In this document: piece after piece, positions 18,062 to 27,008 of the stretch | Numbering within the stretch: the stretch's first letter is position 1 | Layout of the letters: each line of letters opens with the position of its first letter | From: Nitrospira sp. CR1.1 | Lineage (GTDB): Bacteria > Nitrospirota > Nitrospiria > Nitrospirales > Nitrospiraceae | Length of the DNA stretch: 64,000 bases | Reading direction: 5' to 3' | NCBI GenBank assembly: GCA_014055465.1 | Contig: WIAF01000001.1 | Span: 558,001 to 622,000, forward strand | The notes under the pieces: generated by a model | Told to the model about the DNA's origin: nothing | The model's input: only the letters and a program-made list of their open reading frames with translations | Databases searched by the model: none | Position numbers and translations under genes: made by a program

Positions 18062-18694
18062 ATGGCCTCACGGAAGAAAAGTCCACCGGCGTCTCCTGAC
18101 GGACACGGCCTGTCTCCCTCCACATCGCCTCCATTCGATCAGCTGTATCGAGACCATGTCGACGTCATGTATCGTTTTGCCTACCGGCTCTGCGGCGAAG
18201 CCGAAGCGGCCAAGGACCTGGTGCAGGAAACCTTTCTCAATGCCTATCGCGCCTACGACCGTTTTCGCGGGGATGCGCGGGTGTCGACTTGGCTCTATGC
18301 CATCGCCTCCCATGCCTGCCAGCGCATGCGGCGGAAACGCAAAGGCGAGCCGGAGCGCGAGTTGTCTCTCACCGAATTCGTGCCGACGTCGGAAGGCGAG
18401 TTTGCGCTGCAGATACCGATGGAGGGGCTGAGTCCGCAGGAAGCCCTCGAAAACAAGGAACTACGGGAGATTCTAGACCGTGCCATCGCCAAATTGCCGC
18501 GCAAATACCGTATGGTCCTGGTTCTGCGCGACATGGAAGGCTTGAGCGCCAAAGAAGTGGGAAACATTCTCGGGTTGACCGAGCGCGCAATCAAGTCCAG
18601 GCTGCATCGAGCCCGCCTGTTTGTCAGAAAAGAACTGAGCGGAAAAGGGCTCGCGGAAGAATTTCACCACGACGTTGCCACTGTGGACCGATAG
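18062..18694 (+). CDS. ECF-type RNA polymerase sigma factor
   Basis: This 210-residue sigma factor has region 2 (about 26-95: DLVQETFLNAYRAYDRFRG, then STWLYAIASHAC) and region 4 (about 135-195: LPRKYRMVLVLRDMEGLSAKE, then ERAIKSRLHRARLFV). It lacks regions 1 and 3, so it belongs to the ECF group, which controls envelope or stress regulons. The next gene, 29 bases downstream, encodes a zinc-type anti-sigma protein, its probable inhibitor. A monohaem cytochrome c follows. Confidence 0.93.
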   Translation: MASRKKSPPASPDGHGLSPSTSPPFDQLYRDHVDVMYRFAYRLCGEAEAAKDLVQETFLNAYRAYDRFRGDARVSTWLYAIASHACQRMRRKRKGEPERELSLTEFVPTSEGEFALQIPMEGLSPQEALENKELREILDRAIAKLPRKYRMVLVLRDMEGLSAKEVGNILGLTERAIKSRLHRARLFVRKELSGKGLAEEFHHDVATVDR

Positions 18695-18723
18695 TTTGGT
18701 ATAGTCAAAGAAGAAGCGCTACC

Positions 18724-19023
18724 ATGGCAGACCGCGTACGCACATATCCAGGCACCCGCAAGCCCACCCCGCATCAGCGTCATCGGAAACGGAATTGTGT
18801 CAAAGTGCTCCAACAACTCTCGGCCTATCTGGACGATGAGCTGTCCGGCGAGATCTGCCGGGAAATCCGCGCCCACCTCGGCGATTGTCCGAATTGCGAA
18901 ATTTTCCTCGATTCACTCCGCCAAACGGTTCGGCTCTGCCAGCATCGGCCTTCCCCTTCCCTCTCGGAAAAAGACCGTGCCGCGCTCCGACGCCAGATTT
19001 TAAAGGCCGCCGCGACGGCGTAA
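18724..19023 (+). CDS. Zinc-finger anti-sigma factor (zf-HC2/ZAS type)
   Basis: This 99-residue protein has the ZAS motif His-x3-Cys-x2-Cys (HLGDCPNC) preceded by a helix with Cys (NCVKVLQQLSAYLDDELSG). It has no transmembrane helix, so it should be a cytosolic inhibitor of the sigma factor encoded just upstream, releasing it on redox or zinc-site disruption. ATG 18724 is chosen because the fold begins about 25 residues later; a much longer in-frame opening to 18289 overlaps the sigma gene in the wrong frame and is not real. Confidence 0.85.
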   Translation: MADRVRTYPGTRKPTPHQRHRKRNCVKVLQQLSAYLDDELSGEICREIRAHLGDCPNCEIFLDSLRQTVRLCQHRPSPSLSEKDRAALRRQILKAAATA

Positions 19024-19029
19024 CTGATC

Positions 19030-19515
19030 GTGATTCGTCCGAAGCCCAGGACGGCTGTGAATGAGCCGTCGGCAGCCGATTTCCTGACGCACCCGGCCCG
19101 CAGACAGATCCACTCGTTCCGGCGGTTTCCTCGCGCATTCGCCAACAGTCTCCCGCTCATGTTGTTGCTGGTCAACGGCGTCACCGGCGTCTTGCTCGCC
19201 CAGCCCTCTGAAGGACTTCAGCGGGGCCAGATCATTTACCGTGAACATTGCATGGACTGTCATGGCACCACCGGAAAGGGCGATGGCCCCAAGGCCCCGT
19301 TTCTGTCGCCGCGCCCGGGGAACCTCATCTCCGCCGCCACCTCCACCAAGACGGACAAGGAGCTGCTCCGTACGATTGCACAAGGCAAGCCCCGCACCGC
19401 CATGCCAGGCTGGAAGGATGCGCTACCGGATGAAGACCAGCAAGCCGTGCTCCGATACCTTCGCTCGTTGATTCAATTTTCCGGCTCACCGGCCGTTTCT
19501 CCCCCTCCCCCGTAA
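19030..19515 (+). CDS. Monohaem c-type cytochrome
   Basis: The start is GTG, 6 bases after the anti-sigma stop. The 161-residue protein has a membrane segment at about 40-58 acting as a signal or anchor, then one cytochrome c domain with haem motif CMDCH (residues 74-78) and a likely axial Met in TAMPGWKD. The GTTGKGDGP and QQAVLRYLRSL segments fit small class I cytochromes (Cytochrom_CBB3 family). It faces the periplasm and could pass electrons. Its coupling to the sigma/anti-sigma pair suggests redox stress control (inference). Confidence 0.88.
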   Translation: MIRPKPRTAVNEPSAADFLTHPARRQIHSFRRFPRAFANSLPLMLLLVNGVTGVLLAQPSEGLQRGQIIYREHCMDCHGTTGKGDGPKAPFLSPRPGNLISAATSTKTDKELLRTIAQGKPRTAMPGWKDALPDEDQQAVLRYLRSLIQFSGSPAVSPPPP

Positions 19516-19603
19516 ATTCCTCCTTCCCAAGCCGGACCTCTTTCGTCTGAAAAGAGCCACGTGATAGAGTGACATTCTTTTATCCTCATCGGAGGTCGTT
19601 CGC

Positions 19604-21313
19604 ATGATTCGCGGGAACCTGTTCCATCAACGACAGACCATTGCCATCCTCGCCCTGGCGCTCGCCTTCGGTCCCTGGGCTGGAATTGCCGAATCCGCGC
19701 CGGCCGCGGGCGGAAAGGGACATGCCAAGACCGGCACCCCCAAAACCACACCGGCTATACAAACCGCCATACGGTATGCTGAAGCACTTTCGCAGGGCGA
19801 TCGCGTGACCGCCGGGCAATTGGACTTTGCCTGCCAATACCGGCACCTCACCACGTCGCCGGGGAAGGTGAAACACTTCGCGCCAAAGGACGATCCTTCC
19901 TACGATGCATGCTGGCAGACCCTGACCGACGCCTATGCGCCGATGCTCACCAGATCGGACATTGCCATGGATGTCATCTGGCCGAGCACCGGTCCGCTGA
20001 TGTTCTTCGGCGATGACCTTCCAAGAGCGCCTGCCTCGGCCTTCGTGGCGGATGCGGTGGGCATTGCGCCACCGGGTAGCGGGCTTCATGTCACCGCTCT
20101 GAACAGCCGCACCATCCCGTCCGGGTCGTTCAAGCTGGCGCGGACAGGCAAAGTTCTGGCCGCTCCGACCACCTTGGTCCAACTTTCTGTGCAATATCAG
20201 GATCCACTGACGTCGCCGGTGACCTATGCGGCTGGAAATGTGAAATGGACCAGTACCATCAAGCGTCCGCGGCGAGCCTTGAAATCCGTCACCCTCCAGT
20301 GGGTCGTCTTCAGCGGACTGAAGCAACATGGATTTCCGGGAGATACGGCGGTGTTCAATTTGCCGGTACCCTCACAACCGGAAGCGCCCGGCATGATGGC
20401 CGATAAAATTCCCTTCACCACCGAAACCAGCCGCGCGTTGCCGAAATCCCTGGCCTGGTGGGGACCGGACGACCAACCGGGCGTCCTGACCGCCGCGGCG
20501 GCACGGGCGGCCATCTTTCCAGACTTGCGCGATCGGGTCGCGTTGCTGAACCGCATCTTGATCATCGATCCCAAACAGCCCGACGCCCTGACGGTGTTGA
20601 CTCGCCATCTCTACAGCGTGCTTCTACGTGAGGCGAGGAACAACCACCAGGTGCCGGTCAAAGACCCGGCGCTCGGCATCGTGCTGGACGAGTTTTATTG
20701 GAACATTTATGCGCAAGGGATGCGCCTGGACCTGTCCAACGGCATGGAAATGGGCGGCCTGTCACAACCCGCGCCGGCAGATTTTCTCTATCGCCTCATC
20801 CCGGCGCTCCAAACCCTCGCCGAGATCCGGCCGGAACAACTCGACAACCGGTTTCGGCTCGGGATCGCCTATCGCTGGAACAACGATCAGATTCCGATGG
20901 TCGAAACCTTCGAAGCCCTGGTCAAGGATATTCCTGAGCATCGGCGAACACCAAAGGCTGAAGCACTGCTGCAACTGGCCTGGTCTCGCATCAACAAGGT
21001 ATCCTGGAACCGCATTCTGCATGACACGGAAACCCCGCGAGCCTATGCCAATGCCGAAGCGTCGCTGGCCCAGGCCGAGCTCCCCCTGGATAAGTTCCTC
21101 GCAGAATATGCCATGGCCTACAGCATGATCTTTCTGCCCAACTATGGGGATAAGGCGAAGATGCTCCATCACCTCACCGAAGCCAAACGCTGGTTCGATG
21201 AAGTGCCGGGCAAAACGGATGAGGCGTGGCGCTATTTCCTCCACACGGGCCTGCTGAAAGCGGTGCTGGACGCTGATCCGATATTCGCTCCCATCCTGGC
21301 GACGGCTCCCTAG
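19604..21313 (+). CDS. Secreted protein of unknown function, helical-repeat C-terminus
   Basis: This 569-residue protein has a Sec signal peptide (about 1-31, ending AESAPA) and a ribosome-binding site GGAGG before the ATG. Residues about 50-280 contain beta-rich sequence with paired Cys (FACQYRH, YDACWQ). Residues 300-560 are mostly helical (RVALLNRILIIDPKQPDALTVL and similar), resembling degenerate TPR repeats. No catalytic motif is seen. It stands alone between the cytochrome c and PEGA genes. It is probably periplasmic; its function is not recognisable. Confidence 0.75.
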   Translation: MIRGNLFHQRQTIAILALALAFGPWAGIAESAPAAGGKGHAKTGTPKTTPAIQTAIRYAEALSQGDRVTAGQLDFACQYRHLTTSPGKVKHFAPKDDPSYDACWQTLTDAYAPMLTRSDIAMDVIWPSTGPLMFFGDDLPRAPASAFVADAVGIAPPGSGLHVTALNSRTIPSGSFKLARTGKVLAAPTTLVQLSVQYQDPLTSPVTYAAGNVKWTSTIKRPRRALKSVTLQWVVFSGLKQHGFPGDTAVFNLPVPSQPEAPGMMADKIPFTTETSRALPKSLAWWGPDDQPGVLTAAAARAAIFPDLRDRVALLNRILIIDPKQPDALTVLTRHLYSVLLREARNNHQVPVKDPALGIVLDEFYWNIYAQGMRLDLSNGMEMGGLSQPAPADFLYRLIPALQTLAEIRPEQLDNRFRLGIAYRWNNDQIPMVETFEALVKDIPEHRRTPKAEALLQLAWSRINKVSWNRILHDTETPRAYANAEASLAQAELPLDKFLAEYAMAYSMIFLPNYGDKAKMLHHLTEAKRWFDEVPGKTDEAWRYFLHTGLLKAVLDADPIFAPILATAP

Positions 21314-21475
21314 CTGATCGCGAAAACGGCCACCGATCGGGCGGCGAGGGCCCGCCGAGCCCTTCGCCGTCCGCTGGTCGTGCCATCGTCCCGTGGCCGC
21401 GCCCATCCTTCCGTGCCTTGTCAACGCGGACAAGCTGTGGTAACGATGACGCCCAGCACTGAGCGGGAGAATCCC

Positions 21476-21901
21476 ATGCCGAACGCAGCACAGCATCGCA
21501 GCGCGCAGAGAATGACCGGCATCGCCTTCCTCATGGTCTCCTATCTCAATCTGACCGCCTGTTCCATCTTCGGCGGGAGTTCGCAATCATTGACTGTGAA
21601 TTCTGATCCGCCGGGAGCCAATGTCTTGATCAACGGCACCCTTGCCGGCACAACGCCGCTTCAACAACAGGTTCCGCGCCGGGGAGATCTCACGGTCGAG
21701 GTGCAAAAGGCCGGCTATAAACCCCAGTCACGAATGACCGGCCGGAAACTCAGTAGCGTCGGCATCGTCGATGTCATCGGAGGAGCGTTATTCTTGCTAC
21801 CGTTGCTGGGTCTTATTGCGCCGGGCGCCTGGGAGCAAGACCCCGGCATGATCGGTATCACGCTCGAACCGGACAACTCTCAACCTGCGCAGGCTCAATA
21901 A
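21476..21901 (+). CDS. PEGA-domain lipoprotein
   Basis: This protein of 141 residues has a signal peptide with lipobox Cys (LNLTAC) and a PEGA domain (LTVNSDPPGANVLINGT, then PLQQQVPRRGDLTVEV), a small beta-sandwich common in surface and S-layer-linked proteins. A hydrophobic segment near the C-terminus (VIGGALFLLPLLGLIAPG) may be a second anchor. ATG 21476 is chosen because GGGAGA lies 6 bases upstream; the upstream in-frame start at 21380 would hide the signal peptide. Confidence 0.82.
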   Translation: MPNAAQHRSAQRMTGIAFLMVSYLNLTACSIFGGSSQSLTVNSDPPGANVLINGTLAGTTPLQQQVPRRGDLTVEVQKAGYKPQSRMTGRKLSSVGIVDVIGGALFLLPLLGLIAPGAWEQDPGMIGITLEPDNSQPAQAQ

Positions 21902-21950
21902 CCTCCGGGCTCGCATGAGCTGCGAGGGGTGCACGTAAGGAACAGGGACT

Positions 21951-22997
21951 ATGATTGACGTCAAAGGTTACGCCGCCCGCACCGCGAAATCCCGACTTGC
22001 CCCGTTTACGTTTTCACGAAGAAACGTGGGAAGGCAGGACGTGCTTATCGGCATTCGCTACTGCGGGATTTGTCATTCGGACGTGCACCAGGCTCGGGAT
22101 GAATGGGGCGGCTCGATCTTCCCCATGGTGCCGGGACATGAGATCGTGGGAGTCGTCGAGCAGGTGGGCGCCGCGGTCACACGGTTCAAGGTCGGACAAA
22201 TGGTCGGGGTCGGGTGTTTTGTCGATTCCTGCCGGACTTGCCCGCAATGCAAAAAAGGCCAAGAACAGTACTGCGAAGGCCATCTCAGCTTTACCTACAA
22301 CGGGAAGGAGCGGGACGGCGTCACGACCACCTATGGCGGCTACTCCACCAAGGTGGTCGTGGATCAGCGGTATGTCCTTCGCATCCCCAAGCAATTGCGT
22401 CCCGAGGAGGCCGCACCGCTTCTGTGCGCCGGCATTACAACCTACTCCCCCTTACACCACTGGGGAGTGGGCAAGAAACATCGCTTGGCAGTTGTCGGCC
22501 TGGGAGGGCTGGGGCACATGGCCGTGAAAATCGGACGAGCCCTGGGCGCGCGCGTGACCGTGCTGAGCCATTCGGACAAAAAACGGCGTGATGCGAAGCG
22601 ATTGGGCGCCAGTGACTTCTTCAAGACGTCCGACCCCAAGACATTCACCGCCCTGGCTACGCAGTTCGACTTCATTCTGGACACCGTCTCAGCGCCCCAT
22701 GACCTGGATGCGCAACTGGAATTGCTCAAGACCGACGGCACGATGATTCTCGTCGGCGCGCCGGACAAACCGGCGCAACTGGGAGCCTTTCCGTTGATCC
22801 TCAAACGGCGGAGGCTGGTGGGCTCATTGATCGGCGGCATTCAGGAAACGCAGGAGATGTTGGACTTCTGCGCGAAGCACCAATGCGGCGCCGACGTGGA
22901 GGTCATCCCGATTCAGAAAGTGAATGAGGCGTACGATCGCGTGGTTCGCGGCGACGTGCGGTACCGCTTCGTCATCGACATGGGCTCGCTCGCCTAA
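21951..22997 (+). CDS. Zinc-dependent NAD(P) alcohol dehydrogenase (YahK/CAD type)
   Basis: This 348-residue medium-chain dehydrogenase has the catalytic zinc site YCGICHSDVH...PGHEIVG, the structural zinc site CRTCPQCKKGQEQYC, and the Rossmann GLGGLGHMAVKI. The arrangement matches the cinnamyl-alcohol/YahK aldehyde reductase group, which reduces a broad range of aldehydes with NADPH, so aldehyde detoxification is plausible. AAGGA precedes the ATG by about 9 bases. Transcribed alone, converging on the M20 peptidase gene. Confidence 0.92.
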   Translation: MIDVKGYAARTAKSRLAPFTFSRRNVGRQDVLIGIRYCGICHSDVHQARDEWGGSIFPMVPGHEIVGVVEQVGAAVTRFKVGQMVGVGCFVDSCRTCPQCKKGQEQYCEGHLSFTYNGKERDGVTTTYGGYSTKVVVDQRYVLRIPKQLRPEEAAPLLCAGITTYSPLHHWGVGKKHRLAVVGLGGLGHMAVKIGRALGARVTVLSHSDKKRRDAKRLGASDFFKTSDPKTFTALATQFDFILDTVSAPHDLDAQLELLKTDGTMILVGAPDKPAQLGAFPLILKRRRLVGSLIGGIQETQEMLDFCAKHQCGADVEVIPIQKVNEAYDRVVRGDVRYRFVIDMGSLA

Positions 22998-23125
22998 CGT
23001 TTCTCGCACGGATTCCGCGACTTCTCACACGCATTCAAGCGTGAACATTACGCAGACTGTGAGCCGACTGAGCATCGGGACTGCGGCTCCAGCCAGCGGG
23101 ATCGGATGATGGGACTCGGAGCAAG

Positions 23126-23151
23126 GCAGGGCAACCTCAAAGCTGCCCTGC
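23126..23151. terminator. Hairpin between convergent genes
   Basis: GCAGGGCA (23126-23133) pairs perfectly with TGCCCTGC (23144-23151) around a 10-base loop, in the gap between the alcohol dehydrogenase and M20 peptidase stops. There is no strong T-run on either side, so it may be a weak bidirectional terminator. Confidence 0.35.
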
Positions 23152-23220
23152 AATCCACATATTGTCAACATGCCATGCCAAGGCGCCGCGCTGCTTCTCC
23201 ATCGCACCTTGCGCCGGACA

Positions 23221-24585
23221 CTACCGCTTCGCGGCCAGTTCCGAGAAATAATGGGCGAAGGCCTTTATACCGCCGGAGGCCTGCCCCCAATCGAAATATT
23301 CGTTCGGCGCATGGTAGCCGTGCTCGGGCAGGCTCAGGCCCATGAAGAGGATCGGAACCTTCCAGGCCTTTTGCATCGTGACCACCGCGCCGATCGAGCC
23401 GCCTTCGCGGATAAACGCCGGCTCCTTGCCAAATCCGGCCTTCACGGCGCGTTTCACCGCATCGACGTACGGCCCGTCAAACACGCCTCTGAACGGATGC
23501 AACATCCCCTCGCGCTCGACCTTCACTGCCGGATTCAACTTGGCGACATGTTTCCTGAGCAGCGCGAAGGCCTTCTCTGGAGTCTGATTCGGCACAAGTC
23601 GCATACTGACCTTCAGTTCCCCATGGCCCGGCACCACCGTCTTCACCCCCGGCCCATGATAGCCGCCGGTGAGTCCATGCACCTCAAACGTCGGCGCGGC
23701 CCAGATCCGCCGCATGACCTCGGCCGGATCGTGCGTGCGCAACGTCTTGAACCCGTAAGCCTGCTTGAACTTGCTCACTTGAAATCCAGACTGCAAGAAA
23801 CTCTTGATCTCTGCCTTGGTCGGCTCGACCACATCGTCATAGAAGCCCGGAATCTTCACCTTACCGGTCTTGGCATCCACACAGGCATGGACGATGTCCA
23901 TCAACTCGGCCAACGGATTACGCGCCGCGCCGCCCGTCACCCCCGAGTGGGCGTCCTTGGAGCCGGTACGCAGGACGAGCCGCGCGCCGAGCAAACCGCG
24001 CAAGCCATAGGGCATCGCCGGCTGGTTCTTGGACAGCCAGATCGTATCCGAAATCACCACCGAGTCCGGACGCGGGATCGCCGCGTGATTCTTGATGGCC
24101 GCCGCAAAGCTGGGACTGCCGTTTTCCTCTTCCAGTTCCCACAAGAATCGCACATTGATGGGCACCCCCTGCTCGATCGCATAACGGGCGCCGAACAAGG
24201 CCGCCAACGCCGGGCCTTTGTCGTCCGTCGCCCCTCGCCCCCGGTAGATGCCGTTGTCGTTGTGAAATGCAAATGGAGACTGTTTCCATTCAGGTTCCTG
24301 CGCCGGCTGGACATCCATGTGATTGTAGACCGTCACAGTGGGGAATTTTTGATCGACCGTCCAGCCGCCTGACACGACCGGATAGCCGGGCGTTTCGACG
24401 ATGTGGGCTTCCGCTCCGGCCACCCGCAGATATTGCGCTGCCAGTTCGGCCATGCGCCGCACATCCGGCGCATGCCGAGGATCCATACTGATGGACGGAA
24501 TTTCTACCGCCTGCCCGAGCATATCTTCATACTGGGGGCGAATATCCTTGATGTACGTCCCTATCTGCCGTTGCACGTCGCTCAT
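23221..24585 (-). CDS. M20 family metallopeptidase (dipeptidase)
   Basis: This 454-residue zinc exopeptidase of the ArgE/DapE/CPG2/CNDP group has metal-site segments TVTVYNHMDVQPA (His, Asp), YRGRGATDDKGPALA (Asp), LWELEEENGSP (Glu-Glu) and LSLPEHGYHAPNE (His). The insertion domain with HSGVTGG is typical of dipeptidase-like M20 members. ATG 24585 is supported by GGAAGGAG 8 bases upstream; the opening to 24648 is unconserved. No signal peptide, so it is cytosolic and probably recycles peptides. Confidence 0.92.
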   Translation of the reverse strand: MSDVQRQIGTYIKDIRPQYEDMLGQAVEIPSISMDPRHAPDVRRMAELAAQYLRVAGAEAHIVETPGYPVVSGGWTVDQKFPTVTVYNHMDVQPAQEPEWKQSPFAFHNDNGIYRGRGATDDKGPALAALFGARYAIEQGVPINVRFLWELEEENGSPSFAAAIKNHAAIPRPDSVVISDTIWLSKNQPAMPYGLRGLLGARLVLRTGSKDAHSGVTGGAARNPLAELMDIVHACVDAKTGKVKIPGFYDDVVEPTKAEIKSFLQSGFQVSKFKQAYGFKTLRTHDPAEVMRRIWAAPTFEVHGLTGGYHGPGVKTVVPGHGELKVSMRLVPNQTPEKAFALLRKHVAKLNPAVKVEREGMLHPFRGVFDGPYVDAVKRAVKAGFGKEPAFIREGGSIGAVVTMQKAWKVPILFMGLSLPEHGYHAPNEYFDWGQASGGIKAFAHYFSELAAKR

Positions 24586-24743
24586 TGCTGCTCCTTCCCG
24601 ATCTTCAGTGCGGATTGTCGAATTCCCGCAAACTGTTTTCTCGATCACGACTCACTACGTACGACTCAACCCACGTCTTGGCGATTATATCCACTCGGAA
24701 CATGAAAGCCTATGTTGACCACGATCGAGGCAAAGCATGTAGA

Positions 24744-25232
24744 ATGACACCGATGAGCCTCACCATATTTCACTATGCACGGCATCTGAGCGCGGGCCTG
24801 TGTGCCTGCCTGACGTGGTGTCTTTTTTCCAGCGTCAGCCCGGTTTCGGCACAAGAAGCCGTGGCCGTGCAGGACGTGCTCGCCGATCCCGCGCTGTTTC
24901 ATCTGCGACAGATCACGCTCAAAGGCACCGTGCGGCAGGTCCAGCCGCTCGATCCCTATGAGATCCCGGCCGGCTCAACCTGTTACGGCGGTTATCTCTT
25001 CAACCTGGAAGATGACACGGCGACCCTGTCCATCGCGGTGCCCGGACTGTGCGGCGTGCCGCTGGTGAAGGATCCCGATGTGGAAGACGGCGCACGCGTG
25101 GCGGTGGAGGCAACGATCCAGGCTCCCAGCCATGGAGGGTATGCCTTGAGCTTTAAGGGCGCCAAAATCGCGATGGATCAAGAAGGGATTGTGCAGGGGA
25201 TTGCGAACCGGATCACGCCGTTGGCGGAATAA
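24744..25232 (+). CDS. Small secreted OB-fold-like protein
   Basis: This protein of about 162 residues has a signal peptide ending VSA-QE and a beta-rich domain (VQDVLADPALFHLRQITLKG, then GYLFNLEDDTATLSIAVPG, then GARVAVEATIQAP). The pattern resembles nucleic-acid/ligand-binding OB folds found in secreted bacterial proteins, but no family is certain. TAGAAT at 24740-24745 looks like a -10 box (TTGACC 19 bases before), which would make ATG 24753 the start of a leaderless message; 24744 is the upstream alternative. It lies 3 bases before the dehydrogenase gene. Confidence 0.65.
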   Translation: MTPMSLTIFHYARHLSAGLCACLTWCLFSSVSPVSAQEAVAVQDVLADPALFHLRQITLKGTVRQVQPLDPYEIPAGSTCYGGYLFNLEDDTATLSIAVPGLCGVPLVKDPDVEDGARVAVEATIQAPSHGGYALSFKGAKIAMDQEGIVQGIANRITPLAE

Positions 25233-25235
25233 CCG

Positions 25236-26186
25236 ATGACCAATCGTCCACTTGAACAGACTCCCCGCATCGCCGCTCCCGCCCACACACGCGTCGGCTG
25301 GATCGGCACCGGCGTGATGGGGGCCTCCATGTGCCGGCACCTCCAGTCAGCCCACTATCGCCTTACGCTGTACACGCGGACACGCAGCAAAGCGTCGGCC
25401 ATTCTTGCCAAGGGAGCGACCTGGGCCGATTCCCCACAGGCGGTAGCCGAGCAAACCGACATCCTCATCACCATGGTGGGGTTTCCACAGGACGTGCGCG
25501 AGGTGTACTTCGGCGACCATGGCGTGCTGACAGGCGCAAGCGCGGGCATGGTGCTGGTCGATATGACCACGACCCAACCATCACTCGCACAGGAGATCGC
25601 GGTTGCTGCTCACGCGCACGGAGCCCTGGCGGTCGATGCGCCGGTGTCCGGCGGGGATATCGGCGCGCGCGACGCGACGCTGTCGATCATGATCGGCGGC
25701 GCCCCCAGCGCTGTGCAAACGATCATGCCGCTCCTCGAATGTCTGGGCAGGAAGATCGTTCACCAGGGCGGGCCAGGTTCCGGTCAACATACCAAGCTGT
25801 GCAATCAAATCGTGATTGCCGGCACGATGATCGGTGTCTGCGAAAGCCTGCTGTACGGGTATCAGGCCGGACTCGAACTGCCGCGCATGCTGGAGTCGAT
25901 CCGCGGCGGCGCCGCCGCCTGCTGGACGCTGGATCACCTGGCGCCCCGCATCCTGGCTCGGAATTTCGATCCTGGATTTTTCGTCGACCATTTCATCAAA
26001 GATATGGGCATTGCACTGGAAGAAGCGCGACGGCGACCGCTGACCCTCCCCGGGCTGACGCTCGCGCATCACCTGTATGAGAAGGTGCAGGCGCTGGGTC
26101 ACGGCCGATCCGGAACGCACGCGCTGATGCTGGCGCTCGAAGCCTTTTCCAACATCGATCGGACCAAACCCTCGACCTCACTCTAA
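25236..26186 (+). CDS. NAD(P)-dependent beta-hydroxyacid dehydrogenase family oxidoreductase
   Basis: This 316-residue protein of the 3-hydroxyisobutyrate/6-phosphogluconate dehydrogenase superfamily has the Rossmann motif GWIGTGVMGASM, the substrate loop DAPVSGGDIGA, and the catalytic lysine in GSGQHTKLCNQI. The all-helical C-terminal domain (FFVDHFIKDMGIALEEA) is complete. Members oxidise 3-hydroxyisobutyrate, reduce tartronate or glyoxylate semialdehydes, or reduce succinic semialdehyde; which one cannot be decided. It is coupled to the preceding secreted-protein gene by a 3-base gap. Confidence 0.9.
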   Translation: MTNRPLEQTPRIAAPAHTRVGWIGTGVMGASMCRHLQSAHYRLTLYTRTRSKASAILAKGATWADSPQAVAEQTDILITMVGFPQDVREVYFGDHGVLTGASAGMVLVDMTTTQPSLAQEIAVAAHAHGALAVDAPVSGGDIGARDATLSIMIGGAPSAVQTIMPLLECLGRKIVHQGGPGSGQHTKLCNQIVIAGTMIGVCESLLYGYQAGLELPRMLESIRGGAAACWTLDHLAPRILARNFDPGFFVDHFIKDMGIALEEARRRPLTLPGLTLAHHLYEKVQALGHGRSGTHALMLALEAFSNIDRTKPSTSL

Positions 26187-26199
26187 TCACAGGAGCCGC

Positions 26200-26931
26200 A
26201 TGAGAACGGGTACGCATCCTCTTGTTCTGGCACTCATCTGTACGATCGCCTGCACCGCCTGCACGGGAGCCCGCGGTCTGAACCGCCACATCCTGCAGGA
26301 ATCCTTTCATGACCATCCGGAAGTGGCGACTGATCGAGACATCGCTGCCACCATGGCGCTTCGAGCCTCCTTGCCGACGCCTTATCGGCTGGCCATTTAT
26401 TTCAAACATGAGGACTTTCCCAGCCGGCCGGCCCTGCAACGCGTGGACTGGGTCAGCTCCGACGGCGCCCGCGTGCAACGGGCGCTGGAGCCGGTACAGG
26501 AAGAAGGCATTCTTCAACGGACCTTCCTGCTCGCCAATTCAACCGTGCAAGGCAGTACCTTTCGTGACATCCGGCTGGCCGCCGCCCGCTACAATGCCGA
26601 CGCGATTCTCATCATCGACGGGGCCTCGGCCCTTGAACGATACAACAACGGCCATGCCTGGTGGTATGCCACCGGGATCGGCGCCTACTTTGCCCACGGC
26701 ACGGAAAGCCACGCGCTGTTCATGATGGAAGGCACATTGTGGGATGTCCGGACGGGCTATCTGTACGGCACTCAAACGGCGGAAGGGGAGACGACCCTTA
26801 TTGGCCCGGCGCCGTCACTCGACAACAAAGCCGCCATCGCCGAGGCCAAGGATGTGGCGATGGCACGGTTCGGCAGAGAACTCGCCGATATGCTGCGGCT
26901 GGTTCGAGAGAAGGCGCGGGCGGAAAAGTAG
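26200..26931 (+). CDS. Predicted lipoprotein of unknown function
   Basis: This 243-residue protein starts 13 bases after the dehydrogenase stop and has a signal peptide with a lipobox Cys (TACTGAR). The mature part alternates strands and helices (LAIYFKHEDFPSRPAL, then RLAAARYNADAILIIDGASA) and resembles lipoproteins often annotated as uncharacterised in Nitrospira and Deltaproteobacteria. A conserved-looking YGTQTAEGE lies near the C-terminus. No enzymatic motif is seen; it is probably envelope-located. Confidence 0.7.
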   Translation: MRTGTHPLVLALICTIACTACTGARGLNRHILQESFHDHPEVATDRDIAATMALRASLPTPYRLAIYFKHEDFPSRPALQRVDWVSSDGARVQRALEPVQEEGILQRTFLLANSTVQGSTFRDIRLAAARYNADAILIIDGASALERYNNGHAWWYATGIGAYFAHGTESHALFMMEGTLWDVRTGYLYGTQTAEGETTLIGPAPSLDNKAAIAEAKDVAMARFGRELADMLRLVREKARAEK

Positions 26932-27008
26932 CCGACGACAGGCGTCACCTGTTGGTCTCACGAAATCCGGATGATCACAGCATCGTCACTTCGCAGGACG
27001 CGCAGGGG

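Noticed and set aside
18289..18723. An in-frame upstream extension of the anti-sigma gene
   Set aside because: It overlaps the sigma factor gene in another frame; the zinc-finger protein starts naturally at 18724.
23170..24372. A 400-codon open frame on the plus strand
   Set aside because: Antisense to the M20 peptidase; no recognisable protein features.
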